Shown: positions 19,277-28,239, numbered from the stretch's first letter. The stretch: DNA of 64,000 nt from Isoptericola luteus (GCF_020297055.1 NZ_JAIXCQ010000005.1:124001-188000); one strand, 5' to 3'. The notes: generated from the letters alone by a model not told the origin. Numbers and translations: made by a program.

Positions 19277-20750
19277 CCCGCGCGGATTCCTGAAGGTGCG
19301 GGAGCGCGAGCTCCCGCCGAGCCGTCCGGTCGAGGTCCGTCTGCGCGACTGGAAGGACACGCACGCGCAGCGCGAGGACGGCCAGCCCTTCCTCAAGGAG
19401 CAGGCGGGCCGCTGCATGGACTGCGGCATCCCGTTCTGCCACCAGGGCTGCCCGCTGGGCAACCTCATCCCCGAGTGGAACGACCTCGTGCGGCGCGGCC
19501 AGTGGGCCGACGCCATCGAGCGGCTCCACGCCACGAACAACTTCCCCGAGTTCACGGGCCGGGTGTGCCCGGCCCCGTGCGAGTCGAGCTGCGTGCTGGG
19601 CATCAACCAGCCCGCGGTGACGATCAAGAACATCGAGGTCTCGATCATCGACGAGGCGTTCGCCCGGGGCCTCGTCGCACCGCAGGTGCCCCAGCGGCTC
19701 ACCGGCTCGACGGTCGCGGTCGTCGGGTCCGGCCCGGGCGGCCTGGCCGCCGCGCAGCAGCTCACCCGTGCCGGCCACACCGTGGTCGTGTACGAGCGGG
19801 ACGACGCCGTCGGCGGCCTGCTGCGCTACGGCATCCCCGACTTCAAGCTCGAGAAGCTGCACATCGAGCGGCGGCTCGAGCAGATGGAGGCCGAGGGGAC
19901 CCGGTTCCGCCCGGGCGTCGAGATCGGGCGGGACATCACCTGGGACGCCCTGCGCCGCCGGTTCGACGCGGTCGTCGTCGCGACGGGCGCCACCGTGCCG
20001 CGCGACCTCGCGCTGCCCGGCCGCGAGCTCGACGGGATCCACTTCGCGATGGACTTCCTGGTGCCAGCCAACAAGGCGGCGGGTGGCGACCCCGTGGAGG
20101 GCGCGCCGAGCGCCGAGGGCAAGCACGTCGTCATCATCGGCGGTGGCGACACCGGCTCCGACTGCCTGGGCACGTCTCTGCGTCAGGGTGCGGCCAGCGT
20201 CACGACGCTGGCGATCGGCAAGCAGCCGCCGCTCGAACGGCCCGCGCACCAGCCCTGGCCCACCGACCCCATCGTGTTCGAGATCTCCTCGTCTCACGAG
20301 GAGGGCGGCGAGCGCACGTATCTCGCCTCGACGGTAGAGTTCGTGGGCGAGGCTGGCACGGACGGTGGGGCACCCGCGGTGCGCGCTCTGCGCGTGGCCG
20401 AGACGGAGTACCTGCCGGACGGGCGCCGCGTGCCCAAGCCGGGTACGGAGCACGACATCCCAGCAGACCTGGTCCTGATCGCCATGGGCTTCACCGGCCC
20501 GGAGACCGACCAGATCGTCTCGCAGACGGGCATCGAGCTGACGGGCCGAGGCCTCGTGCGCCGCGACGACACCTATGCGTCGAGCGTCCCGAGCGTCTTC
20601 GTGACCGGCGACGCGGGCCGGGGCCAGTCCCTGATCGTCTGGGCGATCGCCGAGGGGCGTGCCACGGCGGCCGCCGTCGACGCCTACCTGCAGGGCAGCA
20701 CCGAGCTGCCCGCCCCGGTGGGCCCACGGACGGTCGCACTGAGAGGATGA
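19269..20750 (+). CDS. gltD: Glutamate synthase small subunit GltD
   Basis: Takes electrons from NADPH by FAD and passes them through iron-sulphur clusters to GltB. The 493-residue protein has Cys motifs [17 protein letters not shown] (about residues 43-59) and CPAPCESSC (about 98-106). It also has the FAD site [17 protein letters not shown], the NADPH site [13 protein letters not shown], and a C-terminal [24 protein letters not shown] 19269 starts inside the end of gltB, an 8-nt overlap that couples the two subunits. All expected residues are present. Confidence 0.97.
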   Translation: MADPRGFLKVRERELPPSRPVEVRLRDWKDTHAQREDGQPFLKEQAGRCMDCGIPFCHQGCPLGNLIPEWNDLVRRGQWADAIERLHATNNFPEFTGRVCPAPCESSCVLGINQPAVTIKNIEVSIIDEAFARGLVAPQVPQRLTGSTVAVVGSGPGGLAAAQQLTRAGHTVVVYERDDAVGGLLRYGIPDFKLEKLHIERRLEQMEAEGTRFRPGVEIGRDITWDALRRRFDAVVVATGATVPRDLALPGRELDGIHFAMDFLVPANKAAGGDPVEGAPSAEGKHVVIIGGGDTGSDCLGTSLRQGAASVTTLAIGKQPPLERPAHQPWPTDPIVFEISSSHEEGGERTYLASTVEFVGEAGTDGGAPAVRALRVAETEYLPDGRRVPKPGTEHDIPADLVLIAMGFTGPETDQIVSQTGIELTGRGLVRRDDTYASSVPSVFVTGDAGRGQSLIVWAIAEGRATAAAVDAYLQGSTELPAPVGPRTVALRG

Positions 20751-20785
20751 GCAAGACCCCGGACGCCGCGGCGGCGCCCGGGCCA

Positions 20786-20807
20786 GGTCCCGGTTCGCAC
20801 CGGGGCC
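20786..20807 (+). terminator. Hairpin between gltD and pyk
   Basis: GGTCCCGG (20786-20793) pairs with CCGGGGCC (20800-20807), with one G-U pair and a 6-nt loop. It is weaker than the other hairpins and may only attenuate. Confidence 0.35.
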
Positions 20808-20829
20808 GTTCGACGACGAGGCTGGAGAC

Positions 20830-22269
20830 ATGCGCAGAGCGAAGATCGTGTGCACCATCGGACCCGCGACGGCGTCCGCAGAGAAGCTGCGGGAGCTGGT
20901 CGACGCGGGCATGGACGTGGCCCGCATCAACCGGAGCCACGGTGAGCAGGCGGAGCACGAGGCCGTCTACCAGGGTGTGCGGACCGCGGCGAAGGAGGCC
21001 GGCCGCAACGTCGCCGTCCTCGTCGACCTGCAGGGTCCGAAGATCCGGCTGGGCCGGTTCGAGGGCGACCAGAAGCACTTCCTGGCCGAGGGTGACACGT
21101 TCACCATCACCACCGAGGACGTCGTGGGCACCAAGGAGCTCGTGTCCACGACGCACAAGGGCCTGCCGTCCGACGCCCGCGTCGGCGACCCGATCCTCAT
21201 CGACGACGGCAAGGTCCGCGTCCGCGTGACCGCGGTGGACGGCCCGCGCGTCGTCACCACGGTCGAGGTCGCCGGGCCGGTGTCCAACAACAAGGGCCTG
21301 AACCTGCCCGGCGTCGCCGTGTCCGTCCCCGCGCTGTCGGAGAAGGACACCGACGACCTGCGCTGGGCCCTGCGCATGGGCGCCGACCTCATCGCGCTGT
21401 CGTTCGTCCGGTCCGCCAAGGACTACGACGACGTCGCCGCGATCATGGAGGCCGAGGGGCGCATCGTGCCCGTTATCGCCAAGATCGAGAAGCCGCAGGC
21501 GGTGGACAACCTCGAGGAGGTCGTCGCAGCGTTCGACGGCTTCATGGTCGCCCGTGGCGACCTGGCCGTGGAGATGCCCCTCGAGCAGGTGCCGCTGGTC
21601 CAGAAGCGGATCGTCGAGCTGGCGCGCCGCAACGCCAAGCCGGTGATCGTCGCGACCCAGGTGCTGGAGTCCATGACGACCAGCCCCACGCCGACGCGCG
21701 CGGAGGCCTCCGACTGCGCCAACGCCGTGCTCGACGGCGCGGACGCGGTCATGCTCTCGGGCGAGACCAGCGTGGGCGACTACCCGATCGTCACCGTGCA
21801 GACCATGGCCCGGATCATCACCGCGACCGAGGAGATGGGCCGGGAGCGCATCGCGCCGCTCGGGTCGAGCCCTCACACGCGCGGTGGCGTCATCACCCGC
21901 GCCGCCGCGGAGATCGGCGAGACGCTCGGGGTGAAGTATCTCGTGACCTTCACCCAGTCGGGCGACTCCGCCAAGCGGATGTCCCGCCTGCGCTCGGGGA
22001 TCCCCCTGCTGGCCTTCACCCCCGAGGAGAGCGTGCGCAACGTCCTGGCGCTCACCTGGGGCACCAGCACCTACCAGGTGCCGAAGGTCGACAGCGTCGA
22101 CGCCATGGTCGGGCAGGTCGACTCCACGCTCCAGGCCAACGGCCTGGTGGAGCCCGGTGACCGTGTCGTGATCGTCTCGGGCGCCCCGGTGGGCGTGCCC
22201 GGCACGACGAACTCGATCCTGGTCCACAAGGTGGGCAGCCACCAGGACGGTCACGTCATCGCCGAGTGA
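20830..22269 (+). CDS. pyk: Pyruvate kinase
   Basis: Converts phosphoenolpyruvate and ADP to pyruvate and ATP, the last step of glycolysis. The 479-residue protein has MRRAKIVCTIGPA at the start, NRSHGE, the active-site VIAKIEKPQAVDNLEE with the catalytic Lys and metal-binding Glu, MVARGDLAVE, MLSGETSVGDYP and the C-terminal effector domain. ATG 20830 follows GGAG by 5 nt. The gene lies 79 nt after gltD and ends at a perfect 20-bp hairpin. The gltBD-pyk neighbourhood couples nitrogen assimilation and central carbon use, but common control is not shown by the sequence. Confidence 0.97.
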   Translation: MRRAKIVCTIGPATASAEKLRELVDAGMDVARINRSHGEQAEHEAVYQGVRTAAKEAGRNVAVLVDLQGPKIRLGRFEGDQKHFLAEGDTFTITTEDVVGTKELVSTTHKGLPSDARVGDPILIDDGKVRVRVTAVDGPRVVTTVEVAGPVSNNKGLNLPGVAVSVPALSEKDTDDLRWALRMGADLIALSFVRSAKDYDDVAAIMEAEGRIVPVIAKIEKPQAVDNLEEVVAAFDGFMVARGDLAVEMPLEQVPLVQKRIVELARRNAKPVIVATQVLESMTTSPTPTRAEASDCANAVLDGADAVMLSGETSVGDYPIVTVQTMARIITATEEMGRERIAPLGSSPHTRGGVITRAAAEIGETLGVKYLVTFTQSGDSAKRMSRLRSGIPLLAFTPEESVRNVLALTWGTSTYQVPKVDSVDAMVGQVDSTLQANGLVEPGDRVVIVSGAPVGVPGTTNSILVHKVGSHQDGHVIAE

Positions 22270-22291
22270 CCTGACCGGGAGCGCCTGGCGT

Positions 22292-22334
22292 GCGAAGGGC
22301 CTGGCACCGTCATGGACGGTGCCAGGCCCTTCGC
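22292..22334 (+). terminator. Perfect 20-bp hairpin after pyk
   Basis: Bases 22292-22311 pair with 22315-22334 without a mismatch around a 3-nt loop (ATG). It starts 22 nt after the pyk stop. As it is symmetric it can also end the minus-strand tRNA transcript, whose 3' end is 7 nt to the right. Confidence 0.85.
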
Positions 22335-22340
22335 CGTGCG

Positions 22341-22414
22341 TGCCCCGGGCGGGATTCGAACCCGCACTGGATCGGGTTTGAGCCGATTGCCTCTGCCGGT
22401 TGGGCTACCGGGGC
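22341..22414 (-). tRNA. tRNA with anticodon CAA (Leu by anticodon), class I shape
   Basis: A complete 74-nt cloverleaf on the minus strand. The acceptor arms GCCCCGG and CCGGGGC pair in full and the discriminator base is A. The anticodon stem is ATCGG/CCGAT around the loop CTCAAAC, giving anticodon CAA (reads UUG). The T arm is GCGGG-TTCGAAT-CCCGC. The variable region is only 5 nt (CCAGT), whereas normal bacterial tRNA-Leu has a long variable arm. The D stem is 3 bp plus a C-A mismatch. CCA is not encoded. The fold is sound; the amino acid identity rests on the anticodon alone. Confidence 0.85.
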
Positions 22415-22523
22415 GGTGCGGGCCCATCGAACCACACGCGCAGGTCGGAGCCCAAAGCGCCGGGAGCGGTGCGCGTCGCGCGACTCACACGGGACGCGCA
22501 CGCGCCCGGGCACCGGTGGCGTC

Positions 22524-22529
22524 TAGGAT
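22524..22529 (+). promoter_or_regulatory. -10 element of leaderless type before the ANTAR regulator
   Basis: TAGGAT ends exactly 6 nt before GTG 22536. No ribosome binding site is present. Confidence 0.65.
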
Positions 22530-22535
22530 GGGCGG

Positions 22536-23213
22536 GTGACCGACAAGCCCAACGAGAAGCCCGAGGCGACCGCGCCGCTCGACCTGCCGCCCATGATCGA
22601 CCAGGAGCCCGAGGCTCCCCAGGAGACGAGCGCGCGTCCGGCGCGTCGTGCCGTCGTCGCCGAGGACGAGGCGCTCATCCGGATGGACGTCGTGGAGACG
22701 CTCCGTGAGGCCGGCTTCGACGTCGTCGGCGAGGCCGGTGACGGCGAGACCGCCGTCCAGCTCGCGACGAGCCTGAAGCCCGACGTCGTCGTCATGGACG
22801 TCAAGATGCCCGAGCTCGACGGCATCTCTGCCGCGGAGCGGATCGGCAAGGCCCACGCGGCCCCGGTCGTGCTGCTCACGGCGTTCTCGCAGACGGAGCT
22901 GGTGGAGCGTGCGCGCGACGCCGGCGCGATGGCCTACGTCGTCAAGCCCTTCACCCCTGCGGACCTGCTCCCGGCCGTGGAGATCGCGATCTCCCGCTAC
23001 CAGCAGATCGGCGCGCTCGAGTCCGAGGTCGCGGACCTCACCGAGCGGTTCGAGACCCGCAAGCGCGTGGACCGCGCCAAGGGCCTGCTCATGACGAAGA
23101 TGGGCCTGTCGGAGCCTGAGTCGTTCCGCTGGATCCAGAAGACGTCGATGGACCGCCGCCTCACCATGCGCGAGGTCGCGGACGCCGTGATCGAGCAGGT
23201 CGGCAGCGCCTGA
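22536..23213 (+). CDS. pdtaR: ANTAR-domain response regulator, PdtaR-like
   Basis: Predicted RNA-binding antiterminator controlled by phosphorylation. About 225 residues: a non-conserved acidic and Pro-rich start (about 1-37), then a receiver domain with the acidic pair in VVAEDEALIR, the phospho-acceptor Asp in VVMDVKMPELDG (about residue 88), the Thr in LLTAFS and the Lys in VVKPF (about 137). The C-terminal ANTAR domain (about 165-218) has ERFETRKRVDRAKGLLMTKMGLSEPESFRWIQKTSM. By order (pyk, regulator, polA, rpsA) it matches PdtaR of mycobacteria, whose kinase PdtaS is encoded elsewhere. In that system the targets are RNAs with dual hairpins. The start follows the leaderless promoter at 22524. 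Confidence 0.9.
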   Translation: MTDKPNEKPEATAPLDLPPMIDQEPEAPQETSARPARRAVVAEDEALIRMDVVETLREAGFDVVGEAGDGETAVQLATSLKPDVVVMDVKMPELDGISAAERIGKAHAAPVVLLTAFSQTELVERARDAGAMAYVVKPFTPADLLPAVEIAISRYQQIGALESEVADLTERFETRKRVDRAKGLLMTKMGLSEPESFRWIQKTSMDRRLTMREVADAVIEQVGSA

Positions 23214-23281
23214 TCGGTCCCGGTCCCCGGTCTGTGGGTGCTGGTAGACGACAGCGTGGATCACAGCCCGGAGACGTTGTG

Positions 23282-23318
23282 CGGCTCCCAGTCGACGGCT
23301 ATCGTCGCCTGGGAGCCG
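23282..23318 (+). terminator. Two-part hairpin after the ANTAR regulator gene
   Basis: CGGCTCCCAG (23282-23291) pairs with CTGGGAGCCG (23309-23318), and inside it CGACG pairs with CGTCG around the loop GCTAT, with one mismatch between the two stems. It lies 68 nt after the stop. Confidence 0.65.
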
Positions 23319-23444
23319 TAACCATTCCGTGATGTTCTTGCTTCACCGACCGCGCGCCCCGGGCACCCGCCCGGGCGTGGCCCCGCAGGGTGCGGGCAGT
23401 CCCGCGACCAGCGGGGCGGCGGTCCCCGTCGAGGAGAGGTGCCG

Positions 23445-24149
23445 ATGCGTGCAGCCGTCGAGGTCCGTGCGGCAGGTCAGGACGACCTGGTCGCCGTCGC
23501 CGCGCTCGCTGCGGAGGCGGTCGACGAGGCACCGACCGCCGTGCAGGCCGGACAGGGCGACTCCGCACGGCTGGCCGAGCACCTCAGCGTGCTGATCGGC
23601 GCCGGCGGCAGCGTCCTCGTGGCGACTCTCGACGACACCGTCTGCGGGTTCCTCGTGGTCCGCCTCATCGAGCCTCAGCTCTTCGCGCCCACGGCCAGCG
23701 CCTACGTCGACGCCGTGTACGTCCCGGGTCGCGCGCGCCGGCGCGGCGTCGGGCACGCCCTCGTGGCGGCGATGGCGACCCTCGCGGCCGAGCGTGGCGC
23801 GGAGCAGGTGTTCTGCGCCCCGGCGCCCGGCGCGCGCGGCATGCACCGGTTCCTCGCCCGGCTCGGCTTCGCGCCGGCCTCTGGGCACCGCGTTGTCGGG
23901 ATCGCGACGCTGCAGCGCCGCCTGGCCCAGGAGGGGCCGCAGGCACCGCGCGGCGCCAGGGTCAGCCGACGGGACGCCACCCGCGCCGCCATCGAGGACC
24001 TGGTCGCACGGCGCCGTCGGGCGCGTGCCGCAGGCCTGCCGACGGGGCCGGTCGACCTGCGCGACTTCCAGGCGCAGCGCGAGGCGATGCTGCGCGACGC
24101 CGCTGACGCCGCTCCCGCGCAGGACGTGGTGGCCGACGCCAGGCCGTGA
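23445..24149 (+). CDS. GNAT-family N-acetyltransferase-like protein
   Basis: A 234-residue protein whose first 160 residues look like a GNAT acetyltransferase: VEVRAAGQDDLVAVAALAAEAV near the start, a central GFLVVRL strand, and the acetyl-CoA loop VYVPGRARRRGVGHALVAAM (R-x-x-G-x-G/A type). The C-terminal 70 residues are Arg/Ala-rich and helical, with no family I recognise. The substrate is unknown. ATG 23445 is chosen because GAGGAGAGG lies 5 nt upstream; a GTG two codons earlier overlaps that site. It faces the minus-strand thioesterase gene with a 32-nt gap. Confidence 0.75.
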   Translation: MRAAVEVRAAGQDDLVAVAALAAEAVDEAPTAVQAGQGDSARLAEHLSVLIGAGGSVLVATLDDTVCGFLVVRLIEPQLFAPTASAYVDAVYVPGRARRRGVGHALVAAMATLAAERGAEQVFCAPAPGARGMHRFLARLGFAPASGHRVVGIATLQRRLAQEGPQAPRGARVSRRDATRAAIEDLVARRRRARAAGLPTGPVDLRDFQAQREAMLRDAADAAPAQDVVADARP

Positions 24150-24181
24150 CCTGACGCCGGCCGCGCGCCGTCGGCGGTCCG

Positions 24182-24634
24182 TCAGGCCGCGAGGATCATG
24201 CAGGTGAGACGGGCGGTGCAGACGCGCCGCCCGTCGTCGTCGGTCACGACGATCTCGTAGGCGGCGGTGGTGCGGCCCAGGTGTAGCGCCGTCGCCACCC
24301 CGTGCACGCTGCCGGAGCGCACGCCCCGGTGATGGGTCGCGTTGACCTCCAGGCCGACGGCCGCACGGTCGGTGCCGGCGTGCAGCTGCGCGGCGATCGA
24401 GCCGAGGGTCTCGGCGAGCGTCACCGACGCGCCGCCGTGCAGGAGCCCGGCGGGCTGGGTGTTTCCCTCGACGGGCATGCTGCCCGTGGCGCGCTCGGGG
24501 GCGACGTGGGTGAGCTGGATCCCGAGCCGCTCGATGAGCGTGCCGCGGGCGGCCGCCCGCCACTCGTCGTCCGTGCGGGGGAAGCGCTGTGCAGGGGATG
24601 CGGTGGGGCGCTCGGGCCCGGGGGTGTCGGTCAC
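24182..24634 (-). CDS. Hotdog-fold thioesterase (PaaI/MenI-like)
   Basis: Predicted acyl-CoA thioesterase of 150 residues. The hotdog core shows TLIERLGIQLTHVAPERATGSMPV, then QPAGLLHGGASVTLAETLGSIAA, the HGG turn and catalytic acidic residue of this family, and VGLEVNATHHRGVRSG. It resembles small aromatic-CoA thioesterases such as PaaI, MenI (DHNA-CoA) or EntH; the exact substrate cannot be chosen. The start codon is a GTG read at 24634-24632, 7 nt after a minus-strand -10 hexamer. The intergenic space to the divergent polA start is only 19 nt, with the two -10 boxes overlapping. Confidence 0.85.
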   Translation of the reverse strand: MTDTPGPERPTASPAQRFPRTDDEWRAAARGTLIERLGIQLTHVAPERATGSMPVEGNTQPAGLLHGGASVTLAETLGSIAAQLHAGTDRAAVGLEVNATHHRGVRSGSVHGVATALHLGRTTAAYEIVVTDDDGRRVCTARLTCMILAA

Positions 24635-24640
24635 GCAGGT

Positions 24641-24647
24641 TAGGTTG
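24641..24647. promoter_or_regulatory. Overlapping divergent -10 boxes for the thioesterase gene and polA
   Basis: On the plus strand TAGGTT (24641-24646) ends 7 nt before polA GTG 24654. On the minus strand CAACCT (complement of 24642-24647) ends 7 nt before the thioesterase GTG at 24634. Five base pairs are shared, so the two promoters probably exclude each other. Confidence 0.6.
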
Positions 24648-24653
24648 GCATCC

Positions 24654-27377
24654 GTGACGACCTCTGCGCGAACCGGCACCCGACCGCGGCTCCTGCTCAT
24701 CGACGGCCACTCCATGGCGTACCGGGCGTTCTTCGCCCTGCCCGACACGCTCGTGACGTCGAGCGGACAGGTGACCAACGCCGTCTACGGCTTCACGTCG
24801 ATGCTGACGAACCTGCTGCGTGACGAGCAGCCGACGCACGTCGCCGTCGCGTTCGACGCGGGCCGTGTCACGTTCCGCACGGAGCGGTTCGCGGAGTACA
24901 AGGGCAACCGCGACGCCACGCCGGAGGTGTTCCGCGGTCAGGTGCCGCTCATCCGGGAGGTGCTGGACGCCCTGCGCATCCCGTTCCTGCAGCGCGAGGG
25001 CATCGAGGCCGACGACATCCTCGCCACGCTCGCGCGGCACGGCACGCAGGCCGGGATGGACGTCCTGGTCTGCTCGGGCGACCGCGACGCGCTGCAGCTC
25101 GTGGACGCCGACGTGACGGTGCTCTACCCCAAGCGCGGCGTGTCGGAGCTCGCTCGCATGACCCCCGCCGCGGTCCAGGAGAAGTACGGCGTCCCGCCGG
25201 AGCGCTACCCGGACCTCGCGGCCCTCGTCGGGGAGTCCAGCGACAACCTGCCGGGTGTCGCCGGGGTGGGGCCCAAGACGGCGGCCAAGTGGGTCACGAC
25301 GTACGGCGGCCTCGAGGCGCTGCTCGACCACGTGGACGAGCTCAAGGGCAAGGCCGCGGAGAACCTCCGCTCCTCGGTGGAGCAGGTCCGGCTCAACCGG
25401 GAGCTCAACGCGCTGCTGCGCGATGTCGAGCTCCCGCTCGGCATCGAGGACTTCCGGCTCGCGGGGTTCGACCGCGAGGCCGTGCACCGCGTGTCCGACA
25501 CGCTCCAGTTCGGTGCGCTGCGAGACCGGCTCCTCGCCGCCGACCCGGCCGCGGAGCCGCTGGTCGAGGTCGCGGCCGAGGGCGTCGCCGTCGCGGTGGC
25601 AGCCCTGGAGCCGGGTCAGCTCGAGGGCTGGTTGGCCGAGCGTGCGGGCCGTCGGCTCGGGCTCGACGTGACCGGTACGGCGATCCTTGCCGCGGGCGAC
25701 GCGTGGGAGGTCGCGATCGCGGAGGGCTCGGCCCAGGGTCCCGGCGCGGCGGTCGCCCTCGACCTGGCGGACCTGTCGGCCGCCGACGACCGCGCGCTCG
25801 GCGCCTGGCTCGCCGACCCGTCGTCCCCCAAGGTCGTGCACGGCAGCAAGACGGCCTGGCACATGCTGGCCTCCCGTGGTCTGGACCTGCACGGCGTCGA
25901 GTTCGACACCGAGCTCGCGGCCTATCTGTGCTACCCGGACCAGCGGGGCTACGACCTGGGCGACCTCGTGGTGCGGCACCTCGGGCGCGAGCTCGGCACC
26001 GGCGAGGCGGCGGCCACCGGTCAGGGCGCGCTCGACCTGGCGCTGGACGGCGGTGACGACGACGAGCCGCGCGCACGGCAGTCCGCCGCACGGGCGACCG
26101 CCGTCGTGGACCTGGCCGACGCCCTCGCGGGGCAGCTCGCGGACCGGGGCGCGACCGGCCTGCTGACCGAGCTCGAGCTCCCGCTGTCCCAGGTCCTGGG
26201 GCGCATGGAGTCGACGGGCATCGCGGCGGACGTCGAGTACCTCACCGAGCTCGAGCGGCAGTTCGCCGCGTCGGTCGCCGAGGCGGCCGCGGAGGCGTAC
26301 GACGTCATCGGCCGGCAGGTGAACCTCGGCAGCCCGAAGCAGCTCCAGGAGGTGCTCTTCGACCAGCTCGGGATGCCGAAGACGAAGAAGATCAAGACGG
26401 GCTACACCACCGACGCGGCGTCCCTGCAGGACCTGTACATCAAGACGGAGCACCCGTTCCTGGAGCACCTGCTCGCACACCGCGACGTGACCCGGCTGCG
26501 CACCACCGTCGACGGGCTGCTCAAGGCCGTGGCCCCCGACGGCCGGATCCACACCACGTTCCAGCAGACGATCGCGGCGACCGGGCGGCTGAGCTCCACG
26601 GACCCGAACCTCCAGAACATCCCGATCCGCACGGAGGAGGGCCGTCGCATCCGGCGCGCCTTCCGCGTGGGCGAGGGGTACGAGTCGCTGCTCACCGCGG
26701 ACTACAGCCAGATCGAGATGCGGATCATGGCGCACCTGTCGGGCGACGCCGGGCTCATCGACGCGTTCCGCTCGGGGGAGGACCTGCACCGGTACGTCGG
26801 GTCGCGGGTGTTCGACGTCGAGCCGCAGGACGTCACGCCCGAGATGCGCTCGAAGATCAAGGCGATGAGCTACGGGCTCGCGTACGGCCTCAGTGCCTTC
26901 GGCCTGTCCCAGCAGCTGACGATCCCCACGGGCGAGGCGCAGAAGCTCATGGACGACTACTTCGAGCGGTTCGGAGGGGTGCGGGACTACCTGACGAGCG
27001 TCGTGGAGGAGGCCCGGGTCACCGGGTACACCGCGACCATCGAGGGGCGTCGCCGGTACCTGCCCGACCTCACGAGCGACAACCGGCAGCGGCGCCAGAT
27101 GGCCGAGCGGATGGCCCTGAACGCGCCGATCCAGGGCAGCGCGGCCGACATCATCAAGATCGCGATGCTCAAGGTGCAGGCCGAGCTGGACCGCCGCGAG
27201 ATGTCCTCCCGGCTGCTGCTCCAGGTGCACGACGAGCTGGTGGTCGAGGTCGCGCCCGGCGAGCGCGAGCAGGCGGAGGACGTGCTGCGCACCCAGATGG
27301 GTGCGGCGGTCGAGCTCGACGTGCCGCTCGACGTCTCGGTCGGCGCGGGGGCCACCTGGCACGACGCCGGGCACTGA
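24654..27377 (+). CDS. polA: DNA polymerase I
   Basis: Fills gaps in excision repair and removes RNA primers. The 907-residue protein has a 5' nuclease domain (about residues 10-300: LLLIDGHSMAYRAFFALP, CSGDRDALQLV, AGVGPKTAAKW). A 3'-5' exonuclease-like domain follows whose acidic residues are lost (LGLDVTGTAI where active enzymes have DTET), so proofreading is unlikely. The polymerase domain has motif A LTADYSQIEMRIMAHLSGD, motif B KIKAMSYGLAYGLSAFGL and motif C LLQVHDELVVEV. GTG 24654 is set by the leaderless promoter at 24641; longer frames upstream overlap the divergent thioesterase. Downstream lie rpsA, coaE and uvrB, an order shared with mycobacteria. Confidence 0.97.
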   Translation: MTTSARTGTRPRLLLIDGHSMAYRAFFALPDTLVTSSGQVTNAVYGFTSMLTNLLRDEQPTHVAVAFDAGRVTFRTERFAEYKGNRDATPEVFRGQVPLIREVLDALRIPFLQREGIEADDILATLARHGTQAGMDVLVCSGDRDALQLVDADVTVLYPKRGVSELARMTPAAVQEKYGVPPERYPDLAALVGESSDNLPGVAGVGPKTAAKWVTTYGGLEALLDHVDELKGKAAENLRSSVEQVRLNRELNALLRDVELPLGIEDFRLAGFDREAVHRVSDTLQFGALRDRLLAADPAAEPLVEVAAEGVAVAVAALEPGQLEGWLAERAGRRLGLDVTGTAILAAGDAWEVAIAEGSAQGPGAAVALDLADLSAADDRALGAWLADPSSPKVVHGSKTAWHMLASRGLDLHGVEFDTELAAYLCYPDQRGYDLGDLVVRHLGRELGTGEAAATGQGALDLALDGGDDDEPRARQSAARATAVVDLADALAGQLADRGATGLLTELELPLSQVLGRMESTGIAADVEYLTELERQFAASVAEAAAEAYDVIGRQVNLGSPKQLQEVLFDQLGMPKTKKIKTGYTTDAASLQDLYIKTEHPFLEHLLAHRDVTRLRTTVDGLLKAVAPDGRIHTTFQQTIAATGRLSSTDPNLQNIPIRTEEGRRIRRAFRVGEGYESLLTADYSQIEMRIMAHLSGDAGLIDAFRSGEDLHRYVGSRVFDVEPQDVTPEMRSKIKAMSYGLAYGLSAFGLSQQLTIPTGEAQKLMDDYFERFGGVRDYLTSVVEEARVTGYTATIEGRRRYLPDLTSDNRQRRQMAERMALNAPIQGSAADIIKIAMLKVQAELDRREMSSRLLLQVHDELVVEVAPGEREQAEDVLRTQMGAAVELDVPLDVSVGAGATWHDAGH

Positions 27378-27402
27378 GCCCGCCCCGAGGACGACGGCGG
27401 GC
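27378..27402. terminator. Hairpin between convergent polA and methyltransferase genes
   Basis: GCCCGCC (27378-27384) pairs with GGCGGGC (27396-27402). It starts right after the polA stop and can serve both strands. Confidence 0.5.
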
Positions 27403-27417
27403 CGCGGCCTGCCCCCG

Positions 27418-28239
27418 TCAGTCCTTCGTCGTGACGAAGACGGCGGTGCCGGGCAGCAGGGCGCCGCGCTCAGGGCTCCAGCCGCCCCAGACCTGGTCGT
27501 TCCAGCCCGGCCACTCGGGCTCGACGACGTCCCGCAGCCGCAGCCCGGCGGCGACGACGTCACGCACGTGGTCGCCGAGGGTGCGGTGGTACTCGGCGTA
27601 GGTGACCCGGCCGTCGTCGTCGGACTCGGCGTAGGGGCGACGGTCGAAGTAGGAGCGGTCTGCGATCAACCCGCGGGCCGTGGGGTCGTCGGGGAACGCC
27701 CACCGCACCGGGTGCGTCACGGAGAACACCCAACGGCCGCCAGGACGCAGCACGCGCGCGGCCTCGGCGTGGACCCGGCGGGCGTCGGGAACGAACGGGA
27801 TCGCCCCGAAGGACGTGAAGACGACGTCGAAGGCCTCGTCGGCGAACGGCAGCGCCCGCGCGTCCGCCTGGACACGGGGCACGACCACGCCCGCCGCGGC
27901 GTCGAGGCGGTCGCCGCCGGCGAGCATCCCGCCGGACACGTCGCTCGCCACCACGCGGGCGCCGCGGGTGGCGAGCCAGCGCGAGCACTGGGCGGCGCCG
28001 GCGCCGACCTCGAGGACGGCGGCGCCCGCCACGTCCCCCAGGAGCCCCGCCTCGTCCTCGGTGAGGCCCTCGGGGCCCCAGCGGAACGTGGCGGCGCCGA
28101 GGAAGTCCCCGTGCTCGTCGAGGTACTCCGCGGCGTTCGCGTCCCACCATCCGCGCGCGGCCCCGCCGCCCTGGGCGTCGGGGACGTCCTGGTAGCCCGC
28201 CCGGGACAGGGGCGGCGGCACGGGCCCGGAGCTGGTCAT
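27418..28239 (-). CDS. Class I SAM-dependent methyltransferase
   Basis: A 273-residue protein with the class I methyltransferase fold: motif I VLEVGAGAAQCSRWLATRG, VVASDVSGGML, the post-I VQADARALPFADEAFDVVFTSFGAIPFV and RVLRPGGRWVFSVTHPVRW. The N-terminal WWDANAAEYLDEHGDF is typical of a group of small-molecule methyltransferases common in actinobacteria. The substrate is not known. ATG at 28239-28237 is chosen because a minus-strand CACGAT lies 6 nt upstream; a longer frame would run through the rpsA promoter. The gene is divergent from rpsA and convergent with polA. Confidence 0.85.
   Translation of the reverse strand: MTSSGPVPPPLSRAGYQDVPDAQGGGAARGWWDANAAEYLDEHGDFLGAATFRWGPEGLTEDEAGLLGDVAGAAVLEVGAGAAQCSRWLATRGARVVASDVSGGMLAGGDRLDAAAGVVVPRVQADARALPFADEAFDVVFTSFGAIPFVPDARRVHAEAARVLRPGGRWVFSVTHPVRWAFPDDPTARGLIADRSYFDRRPYAESDDDGRVTYAEYHRTLGDHVRDVVAAGLRLRDVVEPEWPGWNDQVWGGWSPERGALLPGTAVFVTTKD

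Noticed and set aside
14666-19780. A 1704-codon open frame on the minus strand opposite gltB and gltD
   Set aside because: It mirrors the real gene's third-position GC bias, has no known domain, and runs across two genes with full family matches on the plus strand.
22290-22539. Short plus-strand open frames across the tRNA and the regulator promoter
   Set aside because: They consist of terminator, tRNA and promoter sequence read as protein.
23343-27563. A 1406-codon open frame on the minus strand opposite polA
   Set aside because: It spans GNAT, thioesterase and polA and is Arg/His-rich nonsense; a GC-bias shadow.
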